Source: Gaiellasilicea sp963794385 (GTDB taxonomy: Bacteria; Actinomycetota; Thermoleophilia; Gaiellales; Gaiellaceae). Taken from it: a DNA stretch of 64,000 bases. The translations under genes and the position numbers were made by a program. The first letter of the stretch is position 1. Each line of letters opens with the position of its first letter. Below the pieces are notes generated by a model that saw only the letters and a list, made by a program, of their open reading frames with translations, made no database searches and was not told the origin of the DNA. The stretch covers positions 1 to 64,000 of the forward strand of contig CAWCDT010000018.1 in assembly GCA_963794385.1 (NCBI GenBank). The letters run 5' to 3'. This document shows positions 36,841-47,640 of this stretch, piece by piece.

Positions 36841-37027
36841 TGCCCTCTTGCCTCCTGGTCGGGGGGTCTGTCGAATGTGCGAGCCGCTGCCGCTCCTGAT
36901 GTGCCGTGAGCGCGTTGTGCTCCTCGAGGTCGCAGAACGCGGGCTGCGGCCCGCCCAGCGGGTTCGGCGGCACCGCCGGCCGCTCGCAGCCCGGGTAGAT
37001 GCAGAGCTTGGGCGCGTTCTCACTCAT
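36833..37027 (-). CDS. Small Cys/His (zinc-finger-like) protein in cox operon
   Basis: 64 residues. CIYPGCERPAVPPNPLGG followed by AFCDLEEHNALTAHQERQR gives a C-x4-C...C-x4-H arrangement that could bind one zinc ion; the tail is polar. It overlaps coxE by 8 bases upstream and the CoxL-like fragment by 8 bases downstream, so it is a coupled member of the operon. No known function. Confidence 0.7.
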   Translation of the reverse strand: MSENAPKLCIYPGCERPAVPPNPLGGPQPAFCDLEEHNALTAHQERQRLAHSTDPPTRRQEGNG

Positions 37028-38348
37028 CGGTCACCCACCCGGGCGTCGTCCTGCCCCTGCTCGGCCCGTGGCCGGTCGGCATCCCGACGGAGCTGCCCGG
37101 GACCGGCGTGGCGCTCGCCCATTCCTCCGGCTCCTCACGCTCGGAGGCAGCCCAGCGCTCGGCGGGCAGCTCGGTCCTGCCGCCGATCGCGGCCACCACC
37201 TCGTCGAGCGCCTCGAAGCTGTGGCCGCTCACGAGCGCGTCGCAGTGCGGTAGCGCGGCCACCATGCCGCCGGAGCGGACGGAAAAGGCGCCGGCGCCGA
37301 CGCGCGGGTTGACCCAGACGATCCGGTTGGCCAGGCGCGCGAGCCGCGCCATCTCACGAGCCACGAGCTTCGGGTCGCCGCGCTCCCAGCCGTCGGAGAG
37401 GATCACGACCACGGCGCCGCGCGCCATGCCACGGCGTCCGTGCCGGTCGTTGAACTCCCGCAGCGCGTCGCCGATCCGGGTCCCGCTCGACCAGTCGGGC
37501 GCGGCCTCGGCGGCGCGCTGGATCGCGCGCTCCGGGTGGCGCGACGAGAGGGCACGGGTGAGGCGCGTCAGCCGCGTCGCGAAGACGAACGCCTCGGCGT
37601 TCGGCCCGGTTGCCGCGGCGCAGGTCAGGAACTGCAGGTAGGCGCGCGCGTAGGGCTCCATCGAGCCCGAGATGTCGCACAGCATCACCAGCCGCCGGCG
37701 GGCGATCCGCCGCCGTCGGCGGGCCAGCCGCATCGGGTCGCCGCCGGTCCGGAGGCTTGCCCGGAGCGTCCTTCTCAGGTCCACCTGCTCGCCGTGGCGG
37801 CCTCTCTCGTAGCGGCGCGTTCGCCGCTCCGGGGTTGCGAGCTGGAGGCTCGACATCAGGCGGTAGAGACGGGCGAGCTCGTGCGGCTCGAGCGCGTCGA
37901 AGCTCTTCCGCCCGAGCAGCTCCTCGTCGCTGGCCAGGACGAGCGGCACGTCCACCTCCGCCGCGTCCTCGTCCGTGCCCTGCTCGCCGCCGGCACGGAG
38001 ATCGCGACGCTCGGACGCGCCCTCTCCATCCTGCTGTCGGTCCTCCCGGGGCGAGGCAACCGGCCGCGCCTCGTCGGGCTCCGGCTCCGCATCCTCGGGC
38101 CGGCCGCCGAAGACCGAGAAGAACACCGCGTCGAAGGCCCCGACCTGTCCCGGATCGGAGACGAAGACAGCGCGAGCGGTCCAGTACAGCTGTCGGCGCG
38201 AGACCGGCCTGACGAGCGTGAGCGCCCGCGCGAAGTCGGCCGAGCGCCCGGGCGTGAGCGGCAGGCCGCGCTCGTGCAGGCGCCGGCTCAACGCGGCCAC
38301 GAGCGGCGGCAGGTCGAGCTCGATCGTCTCGACGCCGAAGTCAGTCAC
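37020..38348 (-). CDS. coxE: CoxE-like VWA domain protein
   Basis: 442 residues. The C-terminal von Willebrand A domain carries the MIDAS motif CDISGSMEPYARAYLQF near residue 225 and SDGWERGDPKLV near 320. An acidic, charge-rich linker lies at 75-125. CoxE works with the MoxR ATPase CoxD in maturing the Mo-Cu active site of CO dehydrogenase. It overlaps coxD by 8 bases and the next small gene by 8. Confidence 0.9.
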   Translation of the reverse strand: MTDFGVETIELDLPPLVAALSRRLHERGLPLTPGRSADFARALTLVRPVSRRQLYWTARAVFVSDPGQVGAFDAVFFSVFGGRPEDAEPEPDEARPVASPREDRQQDGEGASERRDLRAGGEQGTDEDAAEVDVPLVLASDEELLGRKSFDALEPHELARLYRLMSSLQLATPERRTRRYERGRHGEQVDLRRTLRASLRTGGDPMRLARRRRRIARRRLVMLCDISGSMEPYARAYLQFLTCAAATGPNAEAFVFATRLTRLTRALSSRHPERAIQRAAEAAPDWSSGTRIGDALREFNDRHGRRGMARGAVVVILSDGWERGDPKLVAREMARLARLANRIVWVNPRVGAGAFSVRSGGMVAALPHCDALVSGHSFEALDEVVAAIGGRTELPAERWAASEREEPEEWASATPVPGSSVGMPTGHGPSRGRTTPGWVTDE

Positions 38349-39258
38349 CGCCGCCCACGAGCTGCTCGAGGCCGCCCGCGCGGATCACCTCCTGGTCCTC
38401 GCTGTACTTCAGCACCGACCCGAGGGTGAGGTCGACCGCGGCCGCGTCCAGGCGCTCGACGCCGAGGAGGCTCAGCGCCGCGAGCCAGTCGATCGACTCC
38501 GCGATCCCGGGCGGCTTCTGCACGTCGCTGTCGCGCATCCGCGAGACGGCGTTCGCGACCTGCACCGCCAGCGTCTCCGACGAGCCCTTGACGCGGCGGC
38601 GCACGATCTCGACCTCGCGCTGGGGGGTCGGGTACGGGATCCAGTGGTAGAGGCAGCGCCGCTTGACGGCGTCGTGCAGATCGCGGGTCCGGTTGGACGT
38701 GAGCACGATGACCGGCGGGTGCGTCGCTCTGATCGTGCCGATCTCGGGGATCGTCACGCTGGCGTCCGCGAGCAGTTCGAGCAGGAACGCCTCGAAGTCG
38801 TCGTCCGCGCGGTCGATCTCGTCGACCAGGAGCACCGCCGGCCGCGGGCCGGGGTGCTCGAGGGCGCGCAGGAGCGGACGCCTGATCAGGTAGTCGGTGC
38901 CGAAGAGCTCCTCCTCGCCGAGCTCCGAGCCGCGCGAGTCCGCGAGCCGGATGCTGAGCAGCTGGCGCGGGTAGTTCCACTCGTAGAGCGCCTCGGCGAC
39001 GTCGATCCCCTCGTAGCACTGGAGCCGGATCAGCGGCGTGTCCAGCACGACGGCCAGCGATTTGCCGGCCTCGGTCTTGCCCACTCCCGCCTCGCCCTCG
39101 AGCAACAAAGGCTGGGGGAGCCGCAGGCTGAGGAACATCGAGGTCGCCAGTCCCTCGTCGACGAGGTAGTCGATGTCGGCGAGACGCCGGGCGAGCGTCT
39201 CGATGTCGGGGACGAGTCGGCGGATCTCGCCGGCGGCCTCGCCCGTGACCTCGCTCAC
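38341..39258 (-). CDS. coxD: CoxD-like MoxR-family AAA+ ATPase
   Basis: 305 residues. Walker A LLEGEAGVGKTEAGKSLA near residue 53, Walker B VLLVDEIDRADDDFEAFLLEL near 142, sensor 1 VIVLTSNRTRDLHDAVKRRC near 185. Known CoxD proteins are chaperones for the [CuSMoO2] cluster of CO dehydrogenase. Placed between coxL and coxE, as in characterised clusters. Confidence 0.92.
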   Translation of the reverse strand: MSEVTGEAAGEIRRLVPDIETLARRLADIDYLVDEGLATSMFLSLRLPQPLLLEGEAGVGKTEAGKSLAVVLDTPLIRLQCYEGIDVAEALYEWNYPRQLLSIRLADSRGSELGEEELFGTDYLIRRPLLRALEHPGPRPAVLLVDEIDRADDDFEAFLLELLADASVTIPEIGTIRATHPPVIVLTSNRTRDLHDAVKRRCLYHWIPYPTPQREVEIVRRRVKGSSETLAVQVANAVSRMRDSDVQKPPGIAESIDWLAALSLLGVERLDAAAVDLTLGSVLKYSEDQEVIRAGGLEQLVGGGD

Positions 39259-39268
39259 GGCGCCTGCG

Positions 39269-41653
<2,385 letters not shown>

Positions 41654-41657
41654 TGCT

Positions 41658-42138
41658 CTAGACCTCCTGCTTCGCGGTCGCTTCGTAGTCGGCGGCCCAG
41701 CGGACGGCGCTGACGATGTTCTTGTACCCGGTACAGCGGCAGATGCCGCCCGAGATCGCCGTGCGGATCTCCTGCTCGGTCGGATCGGGGTTCTCGTCCA
41801 GGAGGGCGCGGGCGGTCATCAGCATCCCGGGCGTGCAGAAGCCGCACTGGAGCGCGTGCAGCTCGTGGAAGCCCTGCTGCACCGGATCCAGGCTGCCCGT
41901 TCACCTCGAGCGACTCGACCGTGCGGATCTCGTGCCCCTCGCACATCGCCGCCAGGGTCGTGCACGACTTGATCGGCTTCCCGTCCATCAGCACCACGCA
42001 GGCGCCGCAGTTCGAGGTGTCGCAGCCCCAGTGGGTGCCGGTGAGGCCGGGCGTGTCGCGTATGAAGTGGACGAGCAGCAGGCGCGGCTCGATCTCGCGG
42101 GAGACCTGTTCGCCGTTGACGGTGATCGAGACGTTCAT
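41658..42138 (-). CDS. coxS: Carbon-monoxide dehydrogenase small (iron-sulfur) subunit, one frameshift
   Basis: About 160 residues. The plant-type [2Fe-2S] cluster is in GCDTSNCGACVVLMDGKPIKSC, and the second cluster domain has LQCGFCTPGM and GGICRCTGYKNIV. An extra C near 41892 (CAGCCTGGATCC) shifts the middle; joined, it reads VNGQLDPVQQGFHEL. Carries electrons between the Mo site and FAD. Confidence 0.93.
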
Positions 42139-42139
42139 G

Positions 42140-43015
42140 TCAGGCCTCCTCTCCCAGGGCGCGCGCCGTCGCGCGGCGCAGGGCGCGGGTCGTGAGAACT
42201 CCGGCCAGATGGCGCTTGTAGTCGACCGGCCCGCGGCCGTCCGCGCCCGGCGAGCAGTCGGCCGCCGCGATCTCGCCGGCCTGCGCGTAGAGCTCGTCCG
42301 AGGGCGGCTGGCCGCGCAGCAGCTCCTCGGCCCGTGCGACGTGGATCGTCGTGAGCCCGCAGGCGGCGAGCGCGATCCCGGCGTCGGCGATCGTGCCGTT
42401 CTCGATCCAGACTGCCGCCGAAGCGGCCGCGATCGCCCAGTCGCCGGCGCGGCGCTCGACCTTCTCGTGCGCGCTGCCGGCGCCGGGACGCAAGGGGATC
42501 CGGATCTCGGTGAGCAGCTCGCCGTCGCCGACCGCAGTCTGGTACGGGCCGAGGCAGAAGTCGTCCATCGCGACCACGCGGTCGCCGTCGCCACCCCGGA
42601 TCACGCACTTGGCCTTGAGCGCGCTGCAGACGGCGGAGAGGTCCTCCGCGGCGTCCGCCTGGCAGAGCGAGCCGCCGATCGTGCCGCGGTTGCGCACGAC
42701 CGGGTCGGCGATCACGTCCTCGGCGTCCCGGAACACCGGCAGGTGCCGGGCGAGCAGCTCGGAGCGTTGCAGCTCGACGTGCCGGGTCAGTGCGCCGATC
42801 GCGATCTCGTCGCCCTCCTCGCGGATGTAGGAGAGCTCGGTGAGGTCGTTGATGTCGATCAGGTGCGCCGGGTTGGCGAGCCGGAGCTTCATCATCGGCA
42901 GCAGACTGTGACCGCCCGCGATGACGCGCGCGTCCGGGCCGAGCTTCTGCAGCGACGCGATCGCGCCCTCGACGCTCGTCGCGCGCTCGTACTCGAATGG
43001 CGCCGGAGTCTGCAA
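42140..43015 (-). CDS. coxM: Carbon-monoxide dehydrogenase medium (FAD) subunit
   Basis: 291 residues. FAD-binding PCMH fold with VIAGGHSLLPMMKLRLANP near residue 31 and VRNRGTIGGSLCQADAAEDL near 107, the two CoxM FAD signatures. Passes electrons to the respiratory chain. The TGA lies one base before the coxS ATG. Preceded in the operon by the single-TM cassette. Confidence 0.95.
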   Translation of the reverse strand: MQTPAPFEYERATSVEGAIASLQKLGPDARVIAGGHSLLPMMKLRLANPAHLIDINDLTELSYIREEGDEIAIGALTRHVELQRSELLARHLPVFRDAEDVIADPVVRNRGTIGGSLCQADAAEDLSAVCSALKAKCVIRGGDGDRVVAMDDFCLGPYQTAVGDGELLTEIRIPLRPGAGSAHEKVERRAGDWAIAAASAAVWIENGTIADAGIALAACGLTTIHVARAEELLRGQPPSDELYAQAGEIAAADCSPGADGRGPVDYKRHLAGVLTTRALRRATARALGEEA

Positions 43016-43030
43016 CGGCGCTCCTTCCTC

Positions 43031-43638
43031 TCAGGCGCGCTCGGGGAGCCGCTTGCGCGGCGCCCCGATGTCCTCGCGCTCTTCGTACTGCACGGGGGCG
43101 TCGGTGCCGATGACCGGGGACCTGGGCATGGAGGGGGGTCGCGTCTGGCGGATCTCCGGGTAGAGCTCGCGTGCCGAGGCGCTCGCGCGCTCGACGTCCC
43201 GGAGCGCCGGGCCGGCCGGGTTGCCGGCGGCGATCGGCGCTTCGCGGCCGAGCCGCGCCAGCGTGAGCGTGCCCTTCGTGTAGACCTCGCCGATGCGGGG
43301 CGCCTTGACCTCGCGTGCTCTCGGGGAAGTTCCGGAACCCGGCCGCGGCGGCTCCCGGATAGAGGCCGTCGACGAGGCCGACGGCGTCCGTCAGGCCGGC
43401 CTTCTTCACGAGCAGCCCCTCGAGCAGGTCGACGCCGGCGTCGAGCTGCTCGTTGATCGTCGTCACGACGTCGTTCACGGGCGCGCTCTTCTCCACGATC
43501 CCGGTGACACCGGCGATCGCCTCGTCCAGGCCGTTGGTGATCTTCCGCAGCTCAACGATCACCGAGACGAGGTAGTAGACGAGCGCCAGGACGATCAGAG
43601 CCGACCGCGATGATCGTCACGACGGCTGCGGCGTTCAT
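43031..43638 (-). CDS. Cox-associated single-TM protein E (frameshifted twice)
   Basis: About 202 residues when joined near 43600 and 43315. The N-terminus MNAAAVVTIIAVG continues as a membrane helix (LIVLALVYYLVSVIVELRK). An amphipathic helical region with NDVVTTINEQLDAGVDLLEGLL follows, then a basic, Pro-rich tail (YPEIRQTRPPSMPRSPVIG). Its ATG overlaps the previous cassette gene (ATGA), and it lies 15 bases before coxM. No known domain recognised; a DUF948-like coiled layout is the nearest resemblance. Confidence 0.7.
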
Positions 43639-43907
43639 CGCGCCTCCACCGGCGCGTCGTCGAGGATCACGTCGAGCGAGCCGCCGTAGTTCGCGGCCGT
43701 CGCGATCGTCTGCTGCACCTGGTCCTGCGTCGTCAGAAGCAGCGCCGTCGCGTCGAGGTCCTTCGATCCCGCTGCCGCGGTCTGGGCGATCTCCTGCACG
43801 CTCGGAACGATGCTTCGAGTGGCGTCCAGGACGCCCTTGAGCAGGTAGACGACCACGGGGAGGACGACGGCGAGCAGCACGACGTTGCCGATCCACCAGA
43901 GAGTCAC
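43635..43907 (-). CDS. Cox-associated single-TM protein D
   Basis: 90 residues. Membrane helix at residues 4-24 (WWIGNVVLLAVVLPVVVYLL), then a helical tail (DATRSIVPSVQEIAQTAAAG) and an acidic end. Overlaps its neighbours by four bases on both sides. Same design as the other members of the cassette: short N-terminal anchor plus a 60-residue helical domain. Confidence 0.72.
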   Translation of the reverse strand: MTLWWIGNVVLLAVVLPVVVYLLKGVLDATRSIVPSVQEIAQTAAAGSKDLDATALLLTTQDQVQQTIATAANYGGSLDVILDDAPVEAR

Positions 43908-44182
43908 TTCGGCCTCCGCTCGGCCACGATCGCGGCCTTGCTCGCGATCCCGGGCAGCGCGCTCAGGATGATGTCGAACTGGGCGTTGATCGCCCGCACG
44001 GCTCCCTCGAGCGGGCGCAGGTGCTCGGCCTCGACGTCCTTCAGCGCCGCCGAGAGCGTCGCGAGCCCGGTGGAGATCCGCGTCAGCCCTCGGCGCACCT
44101 CGATCAGCGCGAGTGCGAGGACGGCGACGACGACCGCCGCCAGGAGGACGGTCAGGAGGATCAGGACGTCCTTCGTGCTCAT
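43904..44182 (-). CDS. Cox-associated single-TM protein C
   Basis: 92 residues. Membrane helix at 5-28 (DVLILLTVLLAAVVVAVLAL), then EVRRGLTRISTGLATLSAAL and a conserved-looking amphipathic helix AEHLRPLEGAVRAINAQFDI. Coupled by ATGA/GTGA overlaps to genes B and D. Function unknown. Confidence 0.75.
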   Translation of the reverse strand: MSTKDVLILLTVLLAAVVVAVLALALIEVRRGLTRISTGLATLSAALKDVEAEHLRPLEGAVRAINAQFDIILSALPGIASKAAIVAERRPK

Positions 44183-44472
44183 CGGCCGTCGTACCCGTCG
44201 GTGAGCGCGTTCATGTAGCCGTCCTGGACAACAGCCTCGGTCACGATCAGCTGCAGCACCGGCGCGGTCGCCTGAAGCTGCGGGATGTTCGCTGTGTTCG
44301 CGCCGACCGCGCCCGCGATCTCGAGCAGGCTGTCGACCGACGTCTCGATGCTCCTGACGCTGACGATGAGCGCTGCGAGGAGGATCGCGACGACGACGGC
44401 CGCTAGCGCCCCGATCACGAGCGCGATCGTCCAGTACCCATTCGAGGAGAGCGCGACGAGAGTGCCTGTCAC
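44179..44472 (-). CDS. Cox-associated single-TM protein B
   Basis: 97 residues from GTG. Membrane helix at about 14-38 (WTIALVIGALAAVVVAILLA), a helical segment SIETSVDSLLEIAGAVG, and a C-terminus ending TDGYDGR. The DGYDG tail also ends the zinc ribbon protein at 45475. Overlaps gene A by GTGA and gene C by ATGA. Confidence 0.72.
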   Translation of the reverse strand: MTGTLVALSSNGYWTIALVIGALAAVVVAILLAALIVSVRSIETSVDSLLEIAGAVGANTANIPQLQATAPVLQLIVTEAVVQDGYMNALTDGYDGR

Positions 44473-44732
44473 TTGCCGACCGCCACCTTCCTCAGCGACC
44501 GGGCGGCGTGGAGAATCCGGACACCGGAGTCGTTGATGCGGGCGACGCCGTCGAGTCCGTCCGTCTGTCGGCGCACGACCTCGACGGCCTCTACGGCGGT
44601 CTTCGCCTGCTTCGCGATCCGCCGCGCCAGCAGCACGATCGTGATCACGATCGCCGCGGCGACCGCGATCACGGCGATTCCGATTGCGAGCCCTACCAGC
44701 CAGGCCGTTGTCGACGCGATCACCGCAGGCAC
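44469..44732 (-). CDS. Cox-associated single-TM protein A, first of the cassette
   Basis: 87 residues. Membrane helix at about 9-36 (TAWLVGLAIGIAVIAVAAAI), followed by a basic helix (ARRIAKQAKTAVEAVEVVRR) and ARINDSGVRILHAARSLRKV. First gene of the transcript leading to coxMSLDE. The 120 bases upstream, shared with the divergent unknown gene, contain an A7 run and probably hold the promoter. Confidence 0.72.
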   Translation of the reverse strand: MPAVIASTTAWLVGLAIGIAVIAVAAAIVITIVLLARRIAKQAKTAVEAVEVVRRQTDGLDGVARINDSGVRILHAARSLRKVAVGK

Positions 44733-44856
44733 GCCACTCCCGTTTTCGAAGGCTCCGACCTCTGGGCAACCTTAGTCGGCCGAAAAAAATCGTGTCAAGG
44801 AAGCTACGCCTTCGCGGCGGCTTCGGATTCGCTGCACGCGGTTACGATTACCGCGC

Positions 44857-45496
44857 GTGGCGCCGGGTGACGCCCACCTGGCTTTCGCGCAGGCGGCGGC
44901 GGCGGACGGGATCGTGCTCGGCCGGCGGGTCGTTCGACTGGCTGTGCGAGCAGGGCCACCTCGGGCTCGAGCGGGTGGCGAAGCTCCGGCGCGACCCGGC
45001 GCTCGTTGCGCCGGTGACCGCCGCGCTCGAGCAGCTCGCCGCGATCTACGCCCGCCTCGGCGGCGACGTCGCGGTCCTGTCCGCGTCGCGCGCGAACCTG
45101 CTGCTCCCGGTCGACCTGGTGCACGAGCCGACGGGAACCGTGATCGAGGTCGACGAGGCGGCCCACTTCACGTCGTTTCGCCTGGCCGCCCTCGAGCTCT
45201 ACCGGCCCGACGCGACCGTCGGCTTCGACCTCGACGAGCACATGGAGCTGTGCCGCGCCTGGTGCGCGCGCACGGACGGTCTCGCGCGGGGCCTGGCCGC
45301 GAAGGGCTTCGGCTTCGGAGGGGTCCAGCGCGAGCGCGCCTACCACGACGCGCTGCGCGACCTCGCGACGCCGGCGATGGGCCACCCGCCGCTCGTCCGG
45401 ATCGCCGCGGTCGACGGCGACGGCGCCGCCGCCTACGCGCGAAACCGGGAGGCGCTGCTGGCGCTCTCGTCTGCTCAGGTCGGCTGCCCGTCGTAG
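44857..45496 (+). CDS. Unknown protein inside the cox region (one frameshift)
   Basis: About 213 residues from GTG; the first 22 codons join the rest after a shift near 44925. Soluble, mixed alpha/beta. The segment LLPVDLVHEPTGTVIEVDEA has the spacing of an Asp...Glu-x-Asp nuclease-like core, but no further proof. It runs against the cox operon and overlaps the zinc ribbon gene tail to tail by 22 bases. I do not recognise the family. Confidence 0.6.
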
Positions 45497-45729
45497 CCGT
45501 CGATCACCGCGACGTTGACCGTCGAGCACCGGCCGCAGCGCACCCGGACCTTCTTCGTCATCTGCTCCGGATGCATCGCCGTGGCCAGGAGGTTGCCGCA
45601 CTCGACGCAGACGTAGTCGTCCGGGCCGTTGCCGTGGAAGACCGGCCGGTCGGCGTCCTCCTGGAGCGCGGTGCCGCCGTCGAACGGCACCTCGCCTGCC
45701 CGGATCTGCCGCATCGTGATGGTCGCCAT
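45475..45729 (-). CDS. Zinc-ribbon-like protein linked to coxG
   Basis: 84 residues. Two CxxC pairs (YVCVECGNLL and VRCGRCSTV), 23 residues apart, form a rubredoxin/zinc-ribbon layout. The N-terminus MATITMRQIRAGEVPFDGGT is polar, and the end reads VAVIDGYDGQPT. It starts 12 bases after coxG on the same strand. Could bind zinc or iron; role unknown. Confidence 0.75.
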   Translation of the reverse strand: MATITMRQIRAGEVPFDGGTALQEDADRPVFHGNGPDDYVCVECGNLLATAMHPEQMTKKVRVRCGRCSTVNVAVIDGYDGQPT

Positions 45730-45741
45730 TGCCGTCCCGGG

Positions 45742-46173
45742 TCAGAGAGCGCCGAGCTTGCCGCTGAAGTCCGTGATCAGCGCGTCCAGCACGCCGACCA
45801 TGACTCCCTCGCCCATCGAGGCGGCCTTGCCCGTGATCTGCGCGTTCGTGTGGATCGTCCCGCCGCCGTCCGCGAGCTGGAAGGCGACGTCGGCGTTCGC
45901 GTGCCCCTGCCCGCCGGCCTCTCTCGACTTCACCCGCATGAGCACGCGGTGGGCGTCCGCGTCCTGCTCGACGATCTCGACCGTGCCGGTGAACGTCAGG
46001 GACATCGCGCCCATCTTCACCTTGATCTCCGCCCGGACGGAGTCGGGCGCCGTCGCCTCGAGCACGCTGCCCCCCTCGACGCACGGGACGACGCGCTCGA
46101 GGTCGAGGATCGTCGCGTAGCTCTCGTCGATCGGCTTCGCGGTGGTGAAGGAGTGGTCGAGCTCGACGGCCAT
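45742..46173 (-). CDS. coxG: CoxG-like SRPBCC protein
   Basis: 143 residues. SRPBCC (polyketide-cyclase-like) fold with LDHSFTTAKPIDESYATILDLERVVPCVEG at the start and the usual GSGxxxx-type core TFTGTVEIVEQDADAHRVLM. CoxG proteins couple CO dehydrogenase to the membrane, and work on mycobacterial CoxG points to quinone handling. This copy stops at SGKLGAL and lacks the C-terminal membrane-binding extension seen in many CoxG proteins. Confidence 0.88.
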   Translation of the reverse strand: MAVELDHSFTTAKPIDESYATILDLERVVPCVEGGSVLEATAPDSVRAEIKVKMGAMSLTFTGTVEIVEQDADAHRVLMRVKSREAGGQGHANADVAFQLADGGGTIHTNAQITGKAASMGEGVMVGVLDALITDFSGKLGAL

Positions 46174-46207
46174 GGTGCGGACACTAACGAAGGTCTATCC
46201 TCGAACG

Positions 46208-47094
46208 GTGAGCCGCGAGGACGTCCTGATCCGCGCCGGCCGGCTGGCCGAGGAGGGCAAGCCGTACGTCCTCGCCACCGTCGTCCGGGTGGAACGGCCT
46301 GCATCGACGCGGCCCGGCGATCGGGCGCTCGTCCTGCCGGACGGCGGGCTCGACGGCTGGGTCGGCGGCGCTTGTTCCGAGCCGATCGTGATCCGTGAGG
46401 CGATGCGCGCGCTCGCAGACGGCGAGCCGCGGCTCGTGCGCATCGGCCCGCCGGAGTCCGGCGCCGACGCGCCCGCGGACATCGTGGTCGCGGAGAGCTC
46501 GTGCGCCTCGGAGGGAACGGTCGAGGTGCTCGTCGAGCCGCAGCTGCCCAGCCCGCTGCTCGTGATCGTCGGCGAGAGCAAGGCTGCGCTCACGCTCGCG
46601 GACCTGGCGCGCGCGATCGGCTGGCGGGTGGCGACCGAGGAGCCGGGCGAAGGCGGACGCGGTCGTGGTCGCGACGATGGGCCACGCCGACGAGGAAGCG
46701 CTCGAGGCGGCTCTCGCAGGTCGCGCCGGCTACGTCGGGCTCGTCGCCAGCGCTCGCCGTGCCGGGGTCGTGCTCGACGCCCTCCGCGGCTCGCGGCGTG
46801 AGCGAAGACGCGCTCGCGCGCGTGCGCAGCCCGGCCGGGCTCGACCTCGGGCCGGCGACACAGCCGGAGATCGCCGTCGCCATCCTCGCCGAGCTCGTGG
46901 CGTGGCGACACACGCGTGTCGGCAGCGAGGCCGTGCTCCTGGAGGCCGTCGACCCGATCTGCGGCATGACCGTCGCCGTCGAGGCTGCCGGCGATGCCGT
47001 CGTCCATGACGGTGTTGCCTACTACTTCTGCTCGGCAGGCTGTCGCAGCCGCTTCGAGGCCGACCCGGCCCGGTACGCGACGGCGAAGGAGTGA
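46208..47094 (+). CDS. XdhC/CoxF-like protein with C-terminal YHS domain (two frameshifts)
   Basis: About 295 residues from GTG. The XdhC_CoxI domain (ATVVRVERPASTRPGDRALVLPDGGLDGWVGGACSEP-type segment near residues 23-60) precedes a Rossmann domain (VVVATMGHADEEAL, YVGLVASARRAG), reached after a shift near 46655. After a second shift near 46797 come DLGPATQPEIAVAILAELVA and a YHS metal-binding domain: DPICGMTV and YYFCSAGCRSRFEADPARY. XdhC/CoxF proteins insert or sulfurate molybdenum cofactor. The YHS fusion may supply the copper or another metal; that is inference. Confidence 0.83.
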
Positions 47095-47122
47095 AGCCCC
47101 GCCGCCGCTCCGGGACGTTGCT

Positions 47123-47501
47123 CTAAGCGGACTGCTCGGGAGCCTGGGCCGACGGGTCGTTCTGCCAGAGGCCGAAGTCGTTTCCCTCGACGTCCTTGCA
47201 GATCGTGAACCAGCCCATGCCGGGCACGGGCATCGGGTCGTCGGCCTCTGCCGCCGAGCTCCTTCACGCGGGCAGCTCCGGCGTTGATGTCGTCGACGTC
47301 GAAGTAGACGCGGGGGCCGCGCTCCGAGCCCTCGGCCTGGTAGATCGCGCCGCCGGTCGTATCCGACAACCTGGTCATGAGGTACTCGCTCGGGCTGCCC
47401 TCGAAGGCCTGGAACTCCCAGCCGAAGAGCGAGCCCCAGAACTCGCGGGCCTTCGCGGTGTCGCCGGCGGGAATCTCGACATGGACCATCTGTCCGGCCA
47501 T
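47123..47501 (-). CDS. VOC (glyoxalase-like) family protein, one frameshift
   Basis: About 126 residues. N-terminal MVHVEIPAGDTAKAREFWGSLFGW is the VOC start pattern, with VYFDVDDINAGAARVKELGG in the middle. A shift near 47252 leads to GWFTICKDVEGNDFGLWQNDPSA, the usual ending. His and Glu ligand positions are partly changed, so metal binding is uncertain. Confidence 0.85.
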
Positions 47502-47640
47502 GAGCGTCTCCTTTCGTCTAGTGGCGGAGGGTCGCAGTCCGCCGGGTTCATTCAATACGACGAACGGCCGGCTGCGTTCTCGACAGCGGCGGCTGGTCAC
47601 GTCGGTGTTCCGCACGCTCGCGCTGGGTAGAGGAGCGTTC

